Part shown: in pieces, positions 1 to 11,587 of the stretch
Layout of the letters: every line of letters begins with the position of its first letter
Numbering within the stretch: position 1 is the first letter of the stretch
Source: Oncomelania hupensis
Taxonomy: Eukaryota > Mollusca > Gastropoda > Littorinimorpha > Pomatiopsidae
Assembly: GCA_036898135.1 (NCBI GenBank)
Contig: CM072525.1
Location: 49,739,858-49,803,857, forward strand
DNA length: 64,000 bases
Reading direction: 5' to 3'
The notes under the pieces: model-generated
Told to the model about the DNA's origin: nothing
Database searches by the model: none
The model's input: the letters and a program-made list of their open reading frames with translations, nothing else
Made by a program: the position numbers and the translations under genes

Positions 1-905
1 AACTGCATAGCCTTTTTTATTTTTTCAGCTATTTTCATAGCAATGTCCAAACTTATGTTTAATCTTTGCAGTCTTTAATACGTTGAAAACACATAAGCCA
101 CTCGTTTTAGTCCATATGCATAACTTACACTAAAGGTTAACGTGTTTTGAACAAAGGTTTCAAATGTTTGTTCGTCTAACTCTTGGTACTTTTCAATCCA
201 CAACCCAAATTTAACAGCGTCAGATAAAATCATAGAATGTTTATGCTTAATACATTGTTCACCATTTTTTAATATATTTTCAATCTTGTCTACATTTTGT
301 TCATTTTTGTCGAACTCGGGAATTTCAGGCCGTTTTACACCAGGGGGAATTATTTTTACAATATGTTTTTCCAATCTGTCAAGCAGCTCGCGACCTCTCA
401 ATTGAGTAATATTTTTTTCTTTCTCTTTTTCAGACACTTTTCGTTTTGCGGCTGGTTTTGTAGATTGAACAAATTGTACTTCTTTTGGCTTCTTTGGTAG
501 TTTCTTTTGTTCTGTTGTTTCAAACCCAACAGCAGCTAAGTATCCCTTTTCTCTATATGTTTTTCTTAAGTTTTGGTAATACTTAAGGTGTTTACAGTAA
601 TACTCAATGTTGGCATCAATATTGTTTATTTTTTCTAATTCACATTCATCACTGATGGCATCAGTTGCTTCAAGTTCTCGTTTAACACAACCACTGTTTG
701 CGCTGTCTACGTTTTCATCGTCTGATGATGTTACACTGATGGCATCAGTCGCTTCAAGTTCTCGTTTAACACAACCACTGTTTGCGCTGTCTACGTTTTC
801 ATCGTCTGATAATGTTAAATCAACAACAATGTCTTGTAATATATTAATGCTTGCGTCAACGTTTTCAATCACACGAGAATAAGACATGTCATAAATACAC
901 TCCAC
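1..905 (-). pseudogene. Maverick-type accessory protein with SUMO-like motifs, runs off left edge
   Basis: The reading frame starts at 905 and runs 276 codons to a TAA at 73-75. It then continues in frame with plausible basic, coiled-coil-like residues to the window edge, so the stop looks like a single mutation in a longer gene. The N-terminal part is acidic. Residues 26-31 read IVVDLT followed by LSDDE, the form of a SUMO-interacting motif. A 28-residue unit is tandemly duplicated (residues 34-61 and 62 on), and each copy has a VKRE, which fits the sumoylation consensus (hydrophobic-K-x-E). The middle is lysine-rich. The C-terminal part (about residues 225-276) resembles, from memory of the family, an uncharacterised helical domain seen in invertebrate Maverick-like elements. 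Function unknown. It lies next to terminal-repeat-like sequence, suggesting the end gene of a second provirus extending left of the window. Confidence 0.5.
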
Positions 906-1020
906 GCGTTCTTCACATCACTGCAATGTCACATTAACCTTTCAATGTTAACATGGCCGCACAATCGTGACGTCAGGCAGGATTGCAATAAAGCCCTACG
1001 TGTTTGAATACTGTGATTTC
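906..1020. other. Short upstream region of the edge gene
   Basis: Sequence between the start of the minus-strand gene and the terminal-repeat-like tract. It probably carries that gene's promoter, but I see no clear TATA box. Confidence 0.2.
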
Positions 1021-1990
1021 GCCTAAAATGATTAAAGAAGGGTTGTAATTTTTTGATGATTAAAAAGAATATATTATATCTACATTCCAACCACCTGCGG
1101 CATTCAGCACGATTGGTCTGGTACAGTTGTTTGGGATTATATAGATTAATTTTCAGATTAAAAACATCGAGCGTGAATGGCCGCGAGGTAGAACAGCGGA
1201 CTTGTAATTAAGGAGGCGTGGGTTCGATTCTGTGTTGTGCCTTAATTTTTTTAAGTTGTAAAATTAATTTACTTGCATGTGTGTTTGTATGTGTGTGCGA
1301 GTGTGTTTGTGCGCAAATAGTTTATACATTTACATTTATTTCGATGTTTTAAAAAAATATATTATATTTACATTCCAACCACCTGCACATGCACACAATA
1401 GGCGATAAATATACGGGCTAGGATTACAATTACCGTGTTGGAACTTAAAATAGACAATACCACTATCCTGTGTTTGTGTGTTCAGGCGAATAATGTATAG
1501 ATAATAAAAAGAAAAACAGATTATTTATAGTGCTACAAAAGAGTGCATCACCAAGAATGCATTTCAAGGTTACCTGGGTGCATGAGGAAATATGTGTTTA
1601 TGTGTCTGGGTGAATGTATATACTGATTATTTATAGTGCAACAGCAGTGTGCATGCTTACAATTATGTAAAATACTTTGTGTGTCAAGGCTAGCTTAGTG
1701 CGTGAGAAAATAGAAAACTCATGCAGTATTTTATTTAGGGCCTACTACAAACCCAGCTTAATGTGGGCTTGTGCGTGCTTGGTGTTGTGCAGGGAATGAA
1801 TGCTTTTTGAAGTGTTTGATATCTGAGTCTGATATGCCTCAAATAATTGAAGAAGGGTTGTAATTTTTTGTTTTAACCAAAGTCGCAAGATATACGAATA
1901 TGTATTATATTTAGCAAATGCCGGATTCCCAGAGTGTTTTGGCACGCCTTTTAAAAGCTCATAAAACAGCCATAAATTGCAGTAAAAGGG
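1021..1990. repeat. Terminal-repeat-like tract of a Maverick-type element
   Basis: The tract has internal direct repeats. A 31-bp block containing ACATTCCAACCACCTGC occurs at about 1067-1098 and 1352-1383, and GAAGAAGGGTTGTAATTTTTTG-like blocks occur near 1037 and 1848. The stretch at about 1880-1975 aligns by eye with 61190-61290, next to the last gene of the main provirus. Shared motifs are TACGAATAT, TAGCAAATG, CCAGAG and CTTTTAAAA/CTCTTAAAA. I read both as ends of related elements. The exact boundaries and target-site duplication were not resolved. Confidence 0.4.
1172..1242 (+). tRNA. tRNA-Thr(TGT)-like relic (pseudo-tRNA or SINE head)
   Basis: The anticodon arm region GGACTTGTAATTAAGGAGG and the B-box-like GTGGGTTCGATTC have tRNA-Thr character, with an A-box-like TGGCCGCGAGG upstream. 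The acceptor stem does not pair well and the D arm is degenerate, so this is a pseudo-tRNA or the head of a tRNA-derived repeat rather than a working gene. It sits inside the terminal-repeat-like tract. Confidence 0.4.
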
Positions 1991-3414
1991 TGTCAGAAAA
2001 ACATGGGGCGTTTAACGCTCATTTTACTTATCTCTTAAACCCACAATCACACTAACTATAATGAAAACAAAACTGGTAAAATTCAATTAAAAAAATAAAT
2101 AATTGAGATACATTTTAAAAAATCTTTCTTGCTACAGACTATGCAATATCACAAGTGCTGTAGAATTGATAAATTCTTTCACTAATGATTTTTACAGGAT
2201 ATTAATTATACAAAATACTTAATAATTTTGTAACCAGTAATAATAATATTTAACAGTGGCTACAAACTATACAAGATGATTGACTATAGAAAATGCCACT
2301 CCTTCAACTAACTACATGTATTTCTTTGAAAGAGATAATAAAGTTGTCTTATCTTACCTAAACGTGTTGCTTTATACAACCGGCTACTGACATATTCTTT
2401 ACGGTTCATTTTATTGAGAAAATGTACGAGGGATTGATAAACAAATTTTCCTTTACGGACTTCCTAAGTTAGAGTCTCGCTGGATGGCAGTCAGCGATCA
2501 GCGTGATTCCCTAATATGCTCAGGTCAGGTGGAGATGTCAATACCAGTACACTAAAACATACACAAGAGTAGATTCTTGCATTATTAATCATCCAACACA
2601 GGAAAAATACCCACATACTCTCCTGCACCCTTGTGCACGTTACTACTGTTCTCCATTATAGCCATTATCAAGCGCATTTATAAATTACCTCCCTTTATCA
2701 TAATTGATATACACAAACTTTCCCATGTTATTTTCATCTATTATAATTGGAAACAATGTACTTGTAATTGATGAATTATTTCCCTTTATAATCATTGAAA
2801 ACAAATGATCAAATTCCAAAGATAAATGATATATCTTTTCTTAGTCATTGACAAAATTGTTTTTATTTATATTTTACTTCTTTTTACAACGCTAAAAAAG
2901 AGTACAAACTTGTCATGCATAAAGTATTTCTCTTCACAAAGGGTGAAAATAATTATCGAATATAATAATATTTATTTCCCTGCATAAAAAGCATTCTTTC
3001 TTCACTAATATTTCCTTTCATGCAAAATATAAAATATATACATGGTTATAAAATATGCTTGCAGCCTAGCAAAATGGACACTTAGAAATCGGCTGCATGT
3101 ACAGTATTTACGCTACCAGTGTTTTTCCTCGGTCCAGACAAGGCGACACAACACAAAACAATACAGGTCCGAGTGGTCACAGATGTGCATGCAACTCTCA
3201 TTTTTCCTCAGGACGACTGGGCGCTGCCTTGCAGGACCGTCACAGCAGGACGACACACTGCTTGAGATAGGCAGCAAATAGTACACAACCACGCCAGCAC
3301 AAATCCACCCTCCCAAAAGCTCTGCTGGCACTAGTGCAACTTATCTCTTCAAATTCCTCTCTTTGTCTAAATAATTTAGCTCCGTACAGCAGTTTCATTT
3401 GCTTGCGCTCTCTA
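1991..3414. other. AT-rich DNA without a recognisable gene
   Basis: No convincing coding region on either strand. Near 2325-2355 there is a LINE-tail-like stretch (GATAATAAAGTTGTCTTATCTTA), similar in kind to the 3' end of the Rex1-like element near 23430. Nothing else is assignable. Confidence 0.4.
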
Positions 3415-3700
3415 ATTTAGTGCACACATTGTTCACTGCACTCGCTACTGTGTCGCAAGCTAAGCACCGTCCAGTGCGGTTAGCACTTGGATGGGTGACC
3501 GCAAAACGTGACGCGACAAATAACAACGCCCCCAGTTGACTCAACTGTGACTGAGTACCTACTCTCTTAAGGGTGGGGAAGGTAAAGCAGCGAGGGAAAG
3601 AGATGGGCATCACCCTCATTACTCTGGCCCAGGATAAGTGTTATCTCCAACATCACGCTCCCCTACGGCCACAAGGTTATGGGCCTACCTTTAACTTTTT
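3415..3700 (+). repeat. 5S rRNA-derived SINE (SINE3 type), copy 1
   Basis: The 5' part contains GCAAGCTAAGCACCGTC and GGTTAGCACTTGGATGGGTG, which follow the 3' half of eukaryotic 5S rRNA including its internal promoter. The remainder, with CCCAGTTGACTCAACTGTGA and CATCACGCTCCCCTACGGCC, is repeated almost exactly in reverse complement at 61437-61735. Two copies with a shared unique body and a Pol III 5S head are the basis for calling a SINE. Confidence 0.75.
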
Positions 3701-3992
3701 ATTGTTCACTGCATAAACCTGCACGGCACGTAAAATATACGCCTGCCCTTTCTCTCTCTTGATTTAAGCCCGCTTTCACAAAATACATCTATTTTCACCT
3801 ATTACTCATTCCCCACCCCATCAACAACAATCTTTCCCTAAATAAAATCATTTAAATACTTAAGTTTTCTATTATCACCTATGTAGATACAGAGTAGCTT
3901 TTAAACATAGCTTGGCAGTCTAGTCATTCGTATTGTCTCATCAGCTTAGCCTGCTTATTTATGCATGAAGTTGTAATAGACACCTCAAGCTA

Positions 3993-4505
3993 CTGGGGTC
4001 TGGTAGCACAGTTGGTAGAGCAGCTTACCAGTAAAGGTTCCTGGTTTGAATCCAGGCTTGATCAAATTTTCCTCTTGTCATCAACTGGTTGTCTAGTGTC
4101 AGAATAATGTAACCAGTACACTCCAGTGTGGTGTGGCTATAATCTGCAATTATTAGGCTACCCCCTCCCTCACACTTACACCCTACCACCACCACAACCC
4201 TCTTTACCACAACCCACCACCACCCGCTATCCCCCCTCTCCTCATCACTTTCACACACTCTCATCCCACCCCATCCCACTGGGGTTCGATAAATTAGAGT
4301 ATAGCCTTAGCGTCCCCTGCGTGGGATGTCTTTATTGTAAAGTGACCAGATGGTAAACTGCCTTCAGTGTTACCACTAGGGTTGTTTCGGCAGATCTTTT
4401 ATGCAGATCAGGAGTGAGTCCTCTTTCACTTCTATGGTCCTGATTTGGCTTGGAAGAGTCCGCTGGACCTAAAGCAATAGCCATGTAATGTAATGTAACT
4501 TACAG
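3993..4505 (+). repeat. tRNA-derived SINE
   Basis: A tRNA-like head has an A-box (TAGCACAGTTGG) and a B-box (GGTTTGAATCC) about 40 bp apart. A roughly 400-bp body follows, ending in ATGTAATGTAATGTAA, a simple-repeat tail typical of SINEs. Pyrimidine-rich low-complexity sequence occupies about 4140-4280. Only one copy is in the window, so the family assignment is open. Confidence 0.55.
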
Positions 4506-4660
4506 TTAAACTTATAATGACTTACAGTTGACTAAGTATGGACTTAAGTTGACCTACTAAGTAATTTTTAAAAAAGTAACCTTTGTAATTTTATAAGTAT
4601 TTTGTCTTTTGGTGGTCAATTTTAAGAATTAATTTCGTATGTTTACGTTTTTTAAGTTAA

Positions 4661-5338
4661 CTCATTGAAGTCGCAGAGTGCCAGACTCGGCATCATTCCA
4701 GAGTCGCTGGATTTTAGGCTATTTTTTAAAAATCCCACCAAATGTACTAGACAACATAGAAACATAAAATAAATTGCAAATGAAAGCTTAAAGTATGTAT
4801 CTTTAATTTCACTTACCACCAATCTGCTATAATCCTCCAGAAAAAATATTTTGCACCAAAAACACATCACTTTTGCAAAAAAACACTTTTTTTTATAAGA
4901 AGCACAATACCTATATGTTGCACCCATTTTTGATATGAAAATATTTGATTCTCTTGTTTCTATGAAGTAAAAACACAGTAGAAATGAATTTTACACAAAA
5001 ATAATCATGAAAGCACAATCAAAAGAGGCATTTGTCACATAACTAAAACAAAATTTTCCCAACAATCGGCGTTCAAAATGGGAAGCCATTTTGTAAACAA
5101 TGAGTTGCTAGCTTTATAAATATCGCGAAATCTCTAGAGAAACTTTGTCAAAAATATGGTCAAAGGGAAGCAATCTACTCTAAAAAGACCACTTTTAAGT
5201 CTGGGTATTGCTTAGGTCCCTTGGTACTCATTTTCTGTTATAAAAAAAGGGGGAACACCCAACGTACACATAACAGCAGCACGCTCCTCTGAGGCACCGC
5301 TAGTGCCGTAGCACCATTTGCGGCACGACTTCAATGAG
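4661..5338. mobile_element. piggyBac-like MITE with TTAA target duplication
   Basis: The ends are inverted repeats, CTCATTGAAGTCG at the left and CGACTTCAATGAG at the right, directly flanked by TTAA on both sides (4657-4660 and 5339-5342). TTAA duplication is the hallmark of piggyBac-type transposition. The 678-bp interior encodes nothing recognisable, so it is a non-autonomous element. About 100 bp of left-flanking sequence (4545-4655) resembles 5345-5455 to the right, hinting at a local duplication around the insertion. Confidence 0.6.
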
Positions 5339-5399
5339 TTAATGTTTCAATTTAACTAAATAACTTTTTAAAAAGTAACTTTTCTACCTACAGAAGTAT

Positions 5400-5950
5400 C
5401 TTCTAATCAGTTGGTTGAGTAGTTTTAAGAATCAATTTTGTGTGCTTGTGTTTTTAACTTGTTGTTTTTGTTTTAATCTTTCTTCTTTCGATTCAATTCT
5501 ATCATTGTCTTTTAAACAGATGTCAAAGATGTCACAATCTTTACCCAAGAATGAAGATATGACTTTAATTTGTTCATGGAAATCCTTGGAAATCGAATTA
5601 AATTTTTGAGAAAGTATCCAAATACTAATACATTCATGTCTTCCACTGAAAGCTAATTTACTTAATGTGTTTCGTTTTAATACAATGTCTTTTTCTGCAC
5701 TGCAGTCATCTATGTGAATAAAGGGTTTCCTTCATTTTCAAATATATTATAGAAATAATTTAAATACTCAGTAACCTACCATGGGGATTAACAATGAAGA
5801 CGTTGTCATCAGTCCAAATCAATTTACTTTCTAAGTAAATCTTATTCTGCTTGGATAAAAAATGACTGCAATTGAAATGTTTTATGTAATATTTTTCTAA
5901 AGGATCAAGAACAAAGACTTGGATTGTTCGTTATAATTACAGTACTCCTT
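5400..5950 (-). pseudogene. Decayed second copy of the Maverick packaging ATPase
   Basis: Reverse-strand sequence parallels the ATPase at 28559-29118 almost end to end. Matching blocks include the C-terminal lysine/glutamate-rich end, the CATGACGGCCACTGAAAGC-like segment and the region just after the P-loop. It is riddled with stops and frameshifts, and the Walker A loop is no longer readable. The homology includes flanking sequence past the stop codon (5400-5455 versus 28505-28560). It shows that a second Maverick-type element of the same lineage once occupied this locus or was duplicated here. Confidence 0.65.
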
Positions 5951-6253
5951 TCTCCTTTAAAACCTAAATGGGTTCTCAACCATACCCTGTGAGTTCTAGC
6001 ACTGAATAAAATAGACCCAACGTTTCCTGGAGTGTCTTAAAAGGCGTCTAACAAAGGTGATGTTGGCATGCAATTGCTGGGCGAAAGTCTTCCACAAAGA
6101 AGTCACCAGCCAGGATGGAGGACCCTAATTTTACTATAGGTTCAACGACCACGTGCTAGGGGCCAACGTGAGCCACACTGTTCTCGTAGATTTCAGCTGT
6201 GGCCAACAGCCTGGAGAGAATTGGCCCTGCCAGGTCTATCTTGCCCACCATAT
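5951..6253. other. Unassigned, possibly internal sequence adjoining an LTR
   Basis: No gene. The last 40 bp before the LTR at 6254 resemble a primer-binding-site neighbourhood (AATTGGCCCTGCCAGG), comparable to the sequence next to the LTR at 16846. It may be a remnant of an element's internal region. Confidence 0.3.
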
Positions 6254-7708
6254 TGTGATGGTGGGTATATTGTTACTGGGCTCTGCTAAATGGAATGCTA
6301 TTACCCACTCGTCTTTTTCTGCGTGGGATTGGCTAGTGTAATCACCCTATGACTAATCTTAATACATTTATAAGTTTAGCTCAGTCTGTGTGCAGATAGG
6401 GTTATGGAGATAGGGATGAAATGGTAATAGCTTCACTGACACACTAGCTCTCACACGGCTATGAAAAATAGGTAGTCCAGCCACTTGTTAAAAGTAAAAA
6501 ACACACATTTATTTCCTCTACTCTATACAAAATCTTCTAATCTCTACACTAACTTAAATGTCCAAATTTCACTTCGAGTAGTTCACTCCTTGATGGGTCT
6601 ATGCAGCTACTGTTCTCGATATTTGTTACTGTCTCATCTTTGGGCTATGAGTATTCTCTGTCCTATTATTCAGTTTTCTGGAAGAGTAGACTATCGCACA
6701 GTCCTTTTAGAGTAGTGTTTGTGCACTTCTTCTGTGAACTTAACTGTATAGTCGAGGTGCGGTGTTGTTGCCTCTTTTTCTTGGTAGATGACTACGGAGC
6801 TAGTGGAGCCCAATGCTCTCGCTGCTCAAGGTTGCAGGCCACATGTCTGGGTTGCCTCTTTGTGGGATTTATTCCCTGCCGTGGACCACGATGCCTGCTC
6901 GTCTGCAAAATATGAGACGAATTTCTGCAATGCCTTGTATACACAGGTTGTGCAGAGCATCTCACTGATGGCAGAAATAGCCCTTAGTTGAGATCGCTCC
7001 ACTTATACAATACAAGGGACGATCATTCTTCTAAGTCCGTGGTCCACTGGAATCTCCAACATAATTCCTATACCTATATATACATCGTGGCTAAACTAAA
7101 CACATGGAGAAGTAATTAACAATATACACATTCTCCTGTACCGCCACTGGCCTGCAATAATACACATAGGAGAAACAACAGTTGGACAGTGGAGGCTACC
7201 TTGTGGTGCCGAAATATGTCGGGTTCGCCACGTGGTCAAGCAAAGTTTTACTAACAATCATAATTCTAAAACATGGCAAAACTTCACAAACATAATACTG
7301 AAATAATATCAATAAATCGTGATGAAACAAACGATTGATCATTTACCTCCTTGACAATGTCAGGCCCTGGCTATATTGCGATGAATGATTTTCATCAGTC
7401 ACCTGCTGTAGTCTTTCTGAGAGAGATTTTACAATGCGCATCCTGCTATCATGCAGTCCAGACGAAGACTAACTTTCCTCCCGCTGGGGCGAGACTACAA
7501 GAAAAGTAACGCCACCTAGTGGGGGTAGCGGTTGATTGGTCAGCTGGATGAGGTCACGGCTTATCTTAGTGAAACTGTAGCCTACACATGCTGAGCACAA
7601 CCTAACTTCGGTCGTCTGCTAGTCAGCGACTTAACTTACATAGGTCAAAGCAGGCTGAACGTTGGAGGCTTGAAGCCGTAGTGCAGGGTCTAAATAGTCT
7701 CTTGTGAC
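6254..7708 (-). mobile_element. LTR copy, same superfamily as the gypsy element LTR
   Basis: It begins TGTGATGGTGGG, like the LTR at 16846 (TGTGACGGTGGG), and ends near CTTGTGAC. Shared internal blocks include GGAATGCTATTACCCACTCGTC, ACACTAGCTCTCACAC and TTTATTTCCTCTACTCTATAC. Length is about 1.45 kb, against 1.47 kb for the intact gypsy LTR, but the sequence has clearly diverged. No internal coding region is attached, so this is a solo or fragmentary LTR. Confidence 0.6.
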
Positions 7709-7779
7709 GCCTATGATGAAAAGAACCACTCACTCCATACCGAGCCCTGGTCACCAAGGATCGCACCTTCCGTTTGCCA

Positions 7780-9690
7780 CCAGGACGGAGGTGATACATG
7801 TGCTACTGATGGACAACTTACCAGGATCCGCACGAAAAACAACATCGTCATAGGAACCTGGAATGTCAGGACCCTAACTGTGGAGGGAAAATTAGAAGAA
7901 CTGGCCCATGAGCTGGACCATTATTCATGGAACATTTTAGGCATCAGCAAACTGCACTGGAGAGGCCTAAGGAAATAACGACCGACAAAGGCCACAAGCT
8001 TTATTTCAGCGGGTGAGATGACAGGCACGAACATGGCGTTGGATTCTTAGTCCACAAAGGCATTCTAGCCATTGTCATGGGTTGCCGCCCAGTCTCCAGT
8101 AGACTCATTACCATCCGTCTGAGAGCAGCCCTTTCAACATCACCATCATCCAAACCTATGCCCCAACATGAGACTATTACGACAGCGAAGTCGAGGACTT
8201 CTATGAAGTTCCACTGGCTGTCCTTGACCACCTGGCGAAAAAAGAGATAGTCATAGTGCAAGGCGACTGAATGCCAAGGTTGGCCAAGATGTGCAGCACA
8301 ACTGGGGAGACACATATGGACCCCACTGCAACGAGTCAAATGACAGGGGTCTGAGTGAGTTTGTCAGAAATAACAGTCTGATAATGGCAAACACGCTTGG
8401 TCTCCACAAAAACTCCAGACGATGGACTTGGCACAGGCCCAGCTGGAAGCATCACAATCAAATTGACTACATCATGGTCAAGACATGCTTCAGATCAAGC
8501 ATCAACATTGGCAGGACAGGCACTTTTCCAGGAGCCGACATCGGAAGTGACCACGATCTCGTGATGACGTCTTTCCGGTTCCACTTGAAGAGAGTAAACA
8601 CAGCAAAGTGCACCAGACTGAAGATCGACCTGGACAAACTGCAAGACCCGGAGGTGGCAGAAATATTTCAAGCCACAATTGGAGGGAAATTTTCACCACT
8701 GCTCATTCCGGGAACTGGGGAAGTAGATGTCAACACAATGACCACCACATTTAACTCAACTGTGGCATGTGCAGCCACTGAAATCCTTGTCAAGCACCGC
8801 CCAAAGAAGAAACTGTGGATCACACTTGAAGTTTGGACTTGTGTGATAAACGAAGAGAGATGAAAAAAGAAAAAAAAAACTCACAGGGCGCTGATGCCTA
8901 CCGAAAAATCAACAATGACATCTGAAACAGCAAAGGAGAACTGGATAGAAGAGCAACACCAGGAAATAGAGAACAGTCTGAACAAAAACAACAGCAAGAA
9001 GGCCTACCAGACCAGGCTGACAAGTGTTAACAATCCATTGTCTCCACGATCCAAAGCAAGTTTGAAGTGTGCCTTACAGAAGATCAAAAATTCTTGAATA
9101 GATGGACAGAGTACTGCTCTGACCTTTACAACCACAAATAAAAGGAGACCCATCAGCTCTAGCATGTTACCAGAATAGAGAAGATGAAGAAATCCTCCCA
9201 ATTTTTCTGAGAAGAAGTTGAGGCAGCAGTGCAATCACTGAAGAAGGGGAAGTCAGCGGGAGTGGTAACATACCCGCGGTATTGCTTCAAGGAGGAGGAG
9301 AAGCGATGATTGACGCCCTCACCATTATCTGTAACAAGATCTGGCAGAGTGGGGAGTGGCCTACACCATGGATCCAGTCGCTTGTCATCACTCTTCTCAA
9401 AAAGGGTAACCTTCAAGAGTGTGAAAATTAGCGCACCATAAACCTCATCAACCAACTCAGCCAGGGCCTCCTGAAAATAAACTCAACAGGTTGAAACCCC
9501 AAGCTGAACAAATCATAGCTAAAGAACAAGCAGGATTCAGAGCAGGATAAAGTACCACTGAAAAGATTTTCAACCTCAGAATAATCTGCAAGAAATACCT
9601 ACAGCAACAGCAACATCTATATCATGTGTTTGTAGACTTCAAAAAAGGGTTTGACCGAGTCTGGCATGCATCTCTGTGAGCAACCATGAG
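7780..9690 (+). pseudogene. RTE-type non-LTR retrotransposon, degenerate
   Basis: The start has the endonuclease signature GTWNVRTL at about 7855, followed by an apurinic endonuclease-like region. At 8291-8863 a long frame contains NQIDYIMV and GSDHDLVM, the usual C-terminal endonuclease motifs of RTE and BovB-like LINEs. The reverse transcriptase is present only up to the FVDFKKGFDRV motif near 9630-9660, where the element stops. Many stops and frameshifts separate these blocks, so it is long dead and 3'-truncated. Confidence 0.7.
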
Positions 9691-9843
9691 TGAAATCTCT
9701 TTAGGTGGGGGTTAATTCCGGGCGCGAGGGGTATGACCTGGCCTAGGCTGATCTATACCCAGGGGGTTAAACCCACCTAGGCTACATTATACCCAGGGTC
9801 TAAAGTAGCCAGGGGTATATTCTGGCCTGTTACACCGGTCATG
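9691..9843. other. Junction sequence between RTE relic and LTR
   Basis: Short stretch with imperfect repeats of TACCCAGGG and CCTAGGCT. It does not match the corresponding part of the 16846-18313 LTR, so the left LTR is truncated here. Confidence 0.35.
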
Positions 9844-10375
9844 CTCGACACGTGGTCACGCAACGTTGGACTAACAATTTCAATTCTTCGCATAGCAAAT
9901 TCCACAAACATAATTTAACAATAATATAAATACATCACGATGAAACAGAAGTATGTTCATTTACCTTTTTGACAATGTTAGGCCATGGCTAACTTGATTG
10001 AATTCGAATATTCAACAAGCCCTGCTTCCCTGGTCTATCAGTGGAGAGATTTCTGCAAGAACGTAGCTGTGTACTCTAGGCAGTTTGAATGTAGACTGAC
10101 TTTCTACCTCTCTGCTTGAATCAGCCAGAACTGGTTCTACCTACTCTAGCTATGTTCTCATTGGCTAAAAAATCCGAGTGGCTGTAAAATCGAAGCTCTA
10201 TCGCAGGCTGTGATGATGTCATTAACTTATTAACTGTGCTTGCATCAAGCTACAACTGTGTTACGCATGATCACTTTTGTCGTCTGCTTCAGACTAACAG
10301 TGACCTTCTAAGTCTACACTGACTAAACAAGGCAAAAGCTCAAATTGTGCGGGGTAAACTGGGCCTCTTGTTACA
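9844..10375 (-). mobile_element. Truncated 3' LTR of the gypsy element
   Basis: Aligns by eye with the right part of the 16846-18313 LTR. Shared blocks are CACGTGGTCACGCAACG, TATGTTCATTTACCTTTTTG and ATGATGTCATTA. On the minus strand it starts TGTAACAAGAGG, immediately after a polypurine tract. About two thirds of the LTR, the part distal to the element, is missing. Confidence 0.75.
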
Positions 10376-10386
10376 GGCTCCCTCAA
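10376..10386 (-). other. Polypurine tract of the gypsy element
   Basis: On the minus strand TTGAGGGAGCC directly abuts the LTR start TGTAAC, as expected of the plus-strand primer. Confidence 0.65.
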
Positions 10387-10541
10387 CTGAAAAAAGGCGA
10401 TGACTACTGGATTCGACCTTTTTCTACTAAGAGCCTAGTTTAACACTGCACTATCCTAGGGTCCTATTTAAAAACTAGTTAATTTGCTCTATCTGCGCTG
10501 CAATGCTATGCCAGGTAGCTATGGACACTAGTGACAGGGTT

Positions 10542-11108
10542 TTACTGGACGGGGACGAATTCTGGTGCTGTGGCCCTTAGTTGTGTTGGGTGGGCGCCAG
10601 TTGATGTGTCCTCCACGAGATGGCGACTCAGGTAGTCGGCTCCGTGGTTCTCTTTGCCGGGGATGCACTCGATTTGAAAAGAGTATGCCTGAAGGGTGAG
10701 TGCCCATCGCATCAGGCGCGAGTTCAAGGATTTGGAGGCTGCCAGGAACGATAGTGGTTGGTGGTCCATCTGAAATGTGAAGTGGGTTCCATACAGGTTG
10801 AGTTGAAACTTTTGTATGGCCCAGACTAGCCCAAGGCATTCTTTCTCCGACGTGGCGTAGTGTGCGGGTCTCGGTTTTCTGCTGGCGTAGGCGACAGGGA
10901 ATGGCGTCTCGGTGTTCTGGGGGTCGCGCTGTAGCAGTACTGCTCCGAGGTCTAAGTCACTTGCGTCTGTGCGTAGAACGAATGGCTGTGTCAAATCTTG
11001 TATGTGGAGTACTGGCGCCGATGTCATTTTCTCCTTGAGGGTTTGGAATGCTGTCTCGCATTCGGCTGTCCAAACTACTTTGTCCGGGGGCGGCTTTCCG
11101 TGTTCCAT
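10542..11108 (-). CDS. Gypsy RNase H domain
   Basis: A 188-codon frame encodes the connection region and RNase H of a Ty3/gypsy polyprotein. FVLRTDASDLDLGAVL holds the first catalytic aspartate, SEKECLGLVWAIQKF the glutamate, and the frame closes with GADYLSR. It is the last pol domain before the polypurine tract. The frame is open over the whole domain, but the polyprotein upstream is broken. Confidence 0.85.
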   Translation of the reverse strand: MEHGKPPPDKVVWTAECETAFQTLKEKMTSAPVLHIQDLTQPFVLRTDASDLDLGAVLLQRDPQNTETPFPVAYASRKPRPAHYATSEKECLGLVWAIQKFQLNLYGTHFTFQMDHQPLSFLAASKSLNSRLMRWALTLQAYSFQIECIPGKENHGADYLSRHLVEDTSTGAHPTQLRATAPEFVPVQ

Positions 11109-11587
11109 TTGTCAGTGCGCTGCTTTTATAGTTGTGGATGAACTTCTGGTAGAAGCCGCAGAGTCCCAGAAACGACTATACTGCCTTTTTGGTCTTGGGC
11201 CTAGGAGCGTCGAGCAGACGTTTCACTGTCTTTTCTACCGGTCGCAGGCTTCCTTGACTTATGGTGTGTCCCAGGAATTCTAATTCCGTGAACCCAATCT
11301 GGCACTTGGTGGGTCTTGCCGTCAATCCAGTGTCTCTGAGGCGGGCGAGAAGTCGTTGTAGAAGAGTGACATGTTCCTCCCACGTAGGTGTTGCGATGAG
11401 GATGTCGTCCATAAACGAGTGTAGGTGCTCGCTGCTCAGGAGTGCCAGGAGTTTCCGCATCATGTCGCTAAAGATGCTGGGTGCGTTGTGTAGTCCGAAT
11501 AGAAGTACATTGAACTCGAAGTGTCCTTCCATGGTGCAAAACACTAGGTACTTTCGGACTTGCGGTCGTACTTGTATCTGATAGTAC

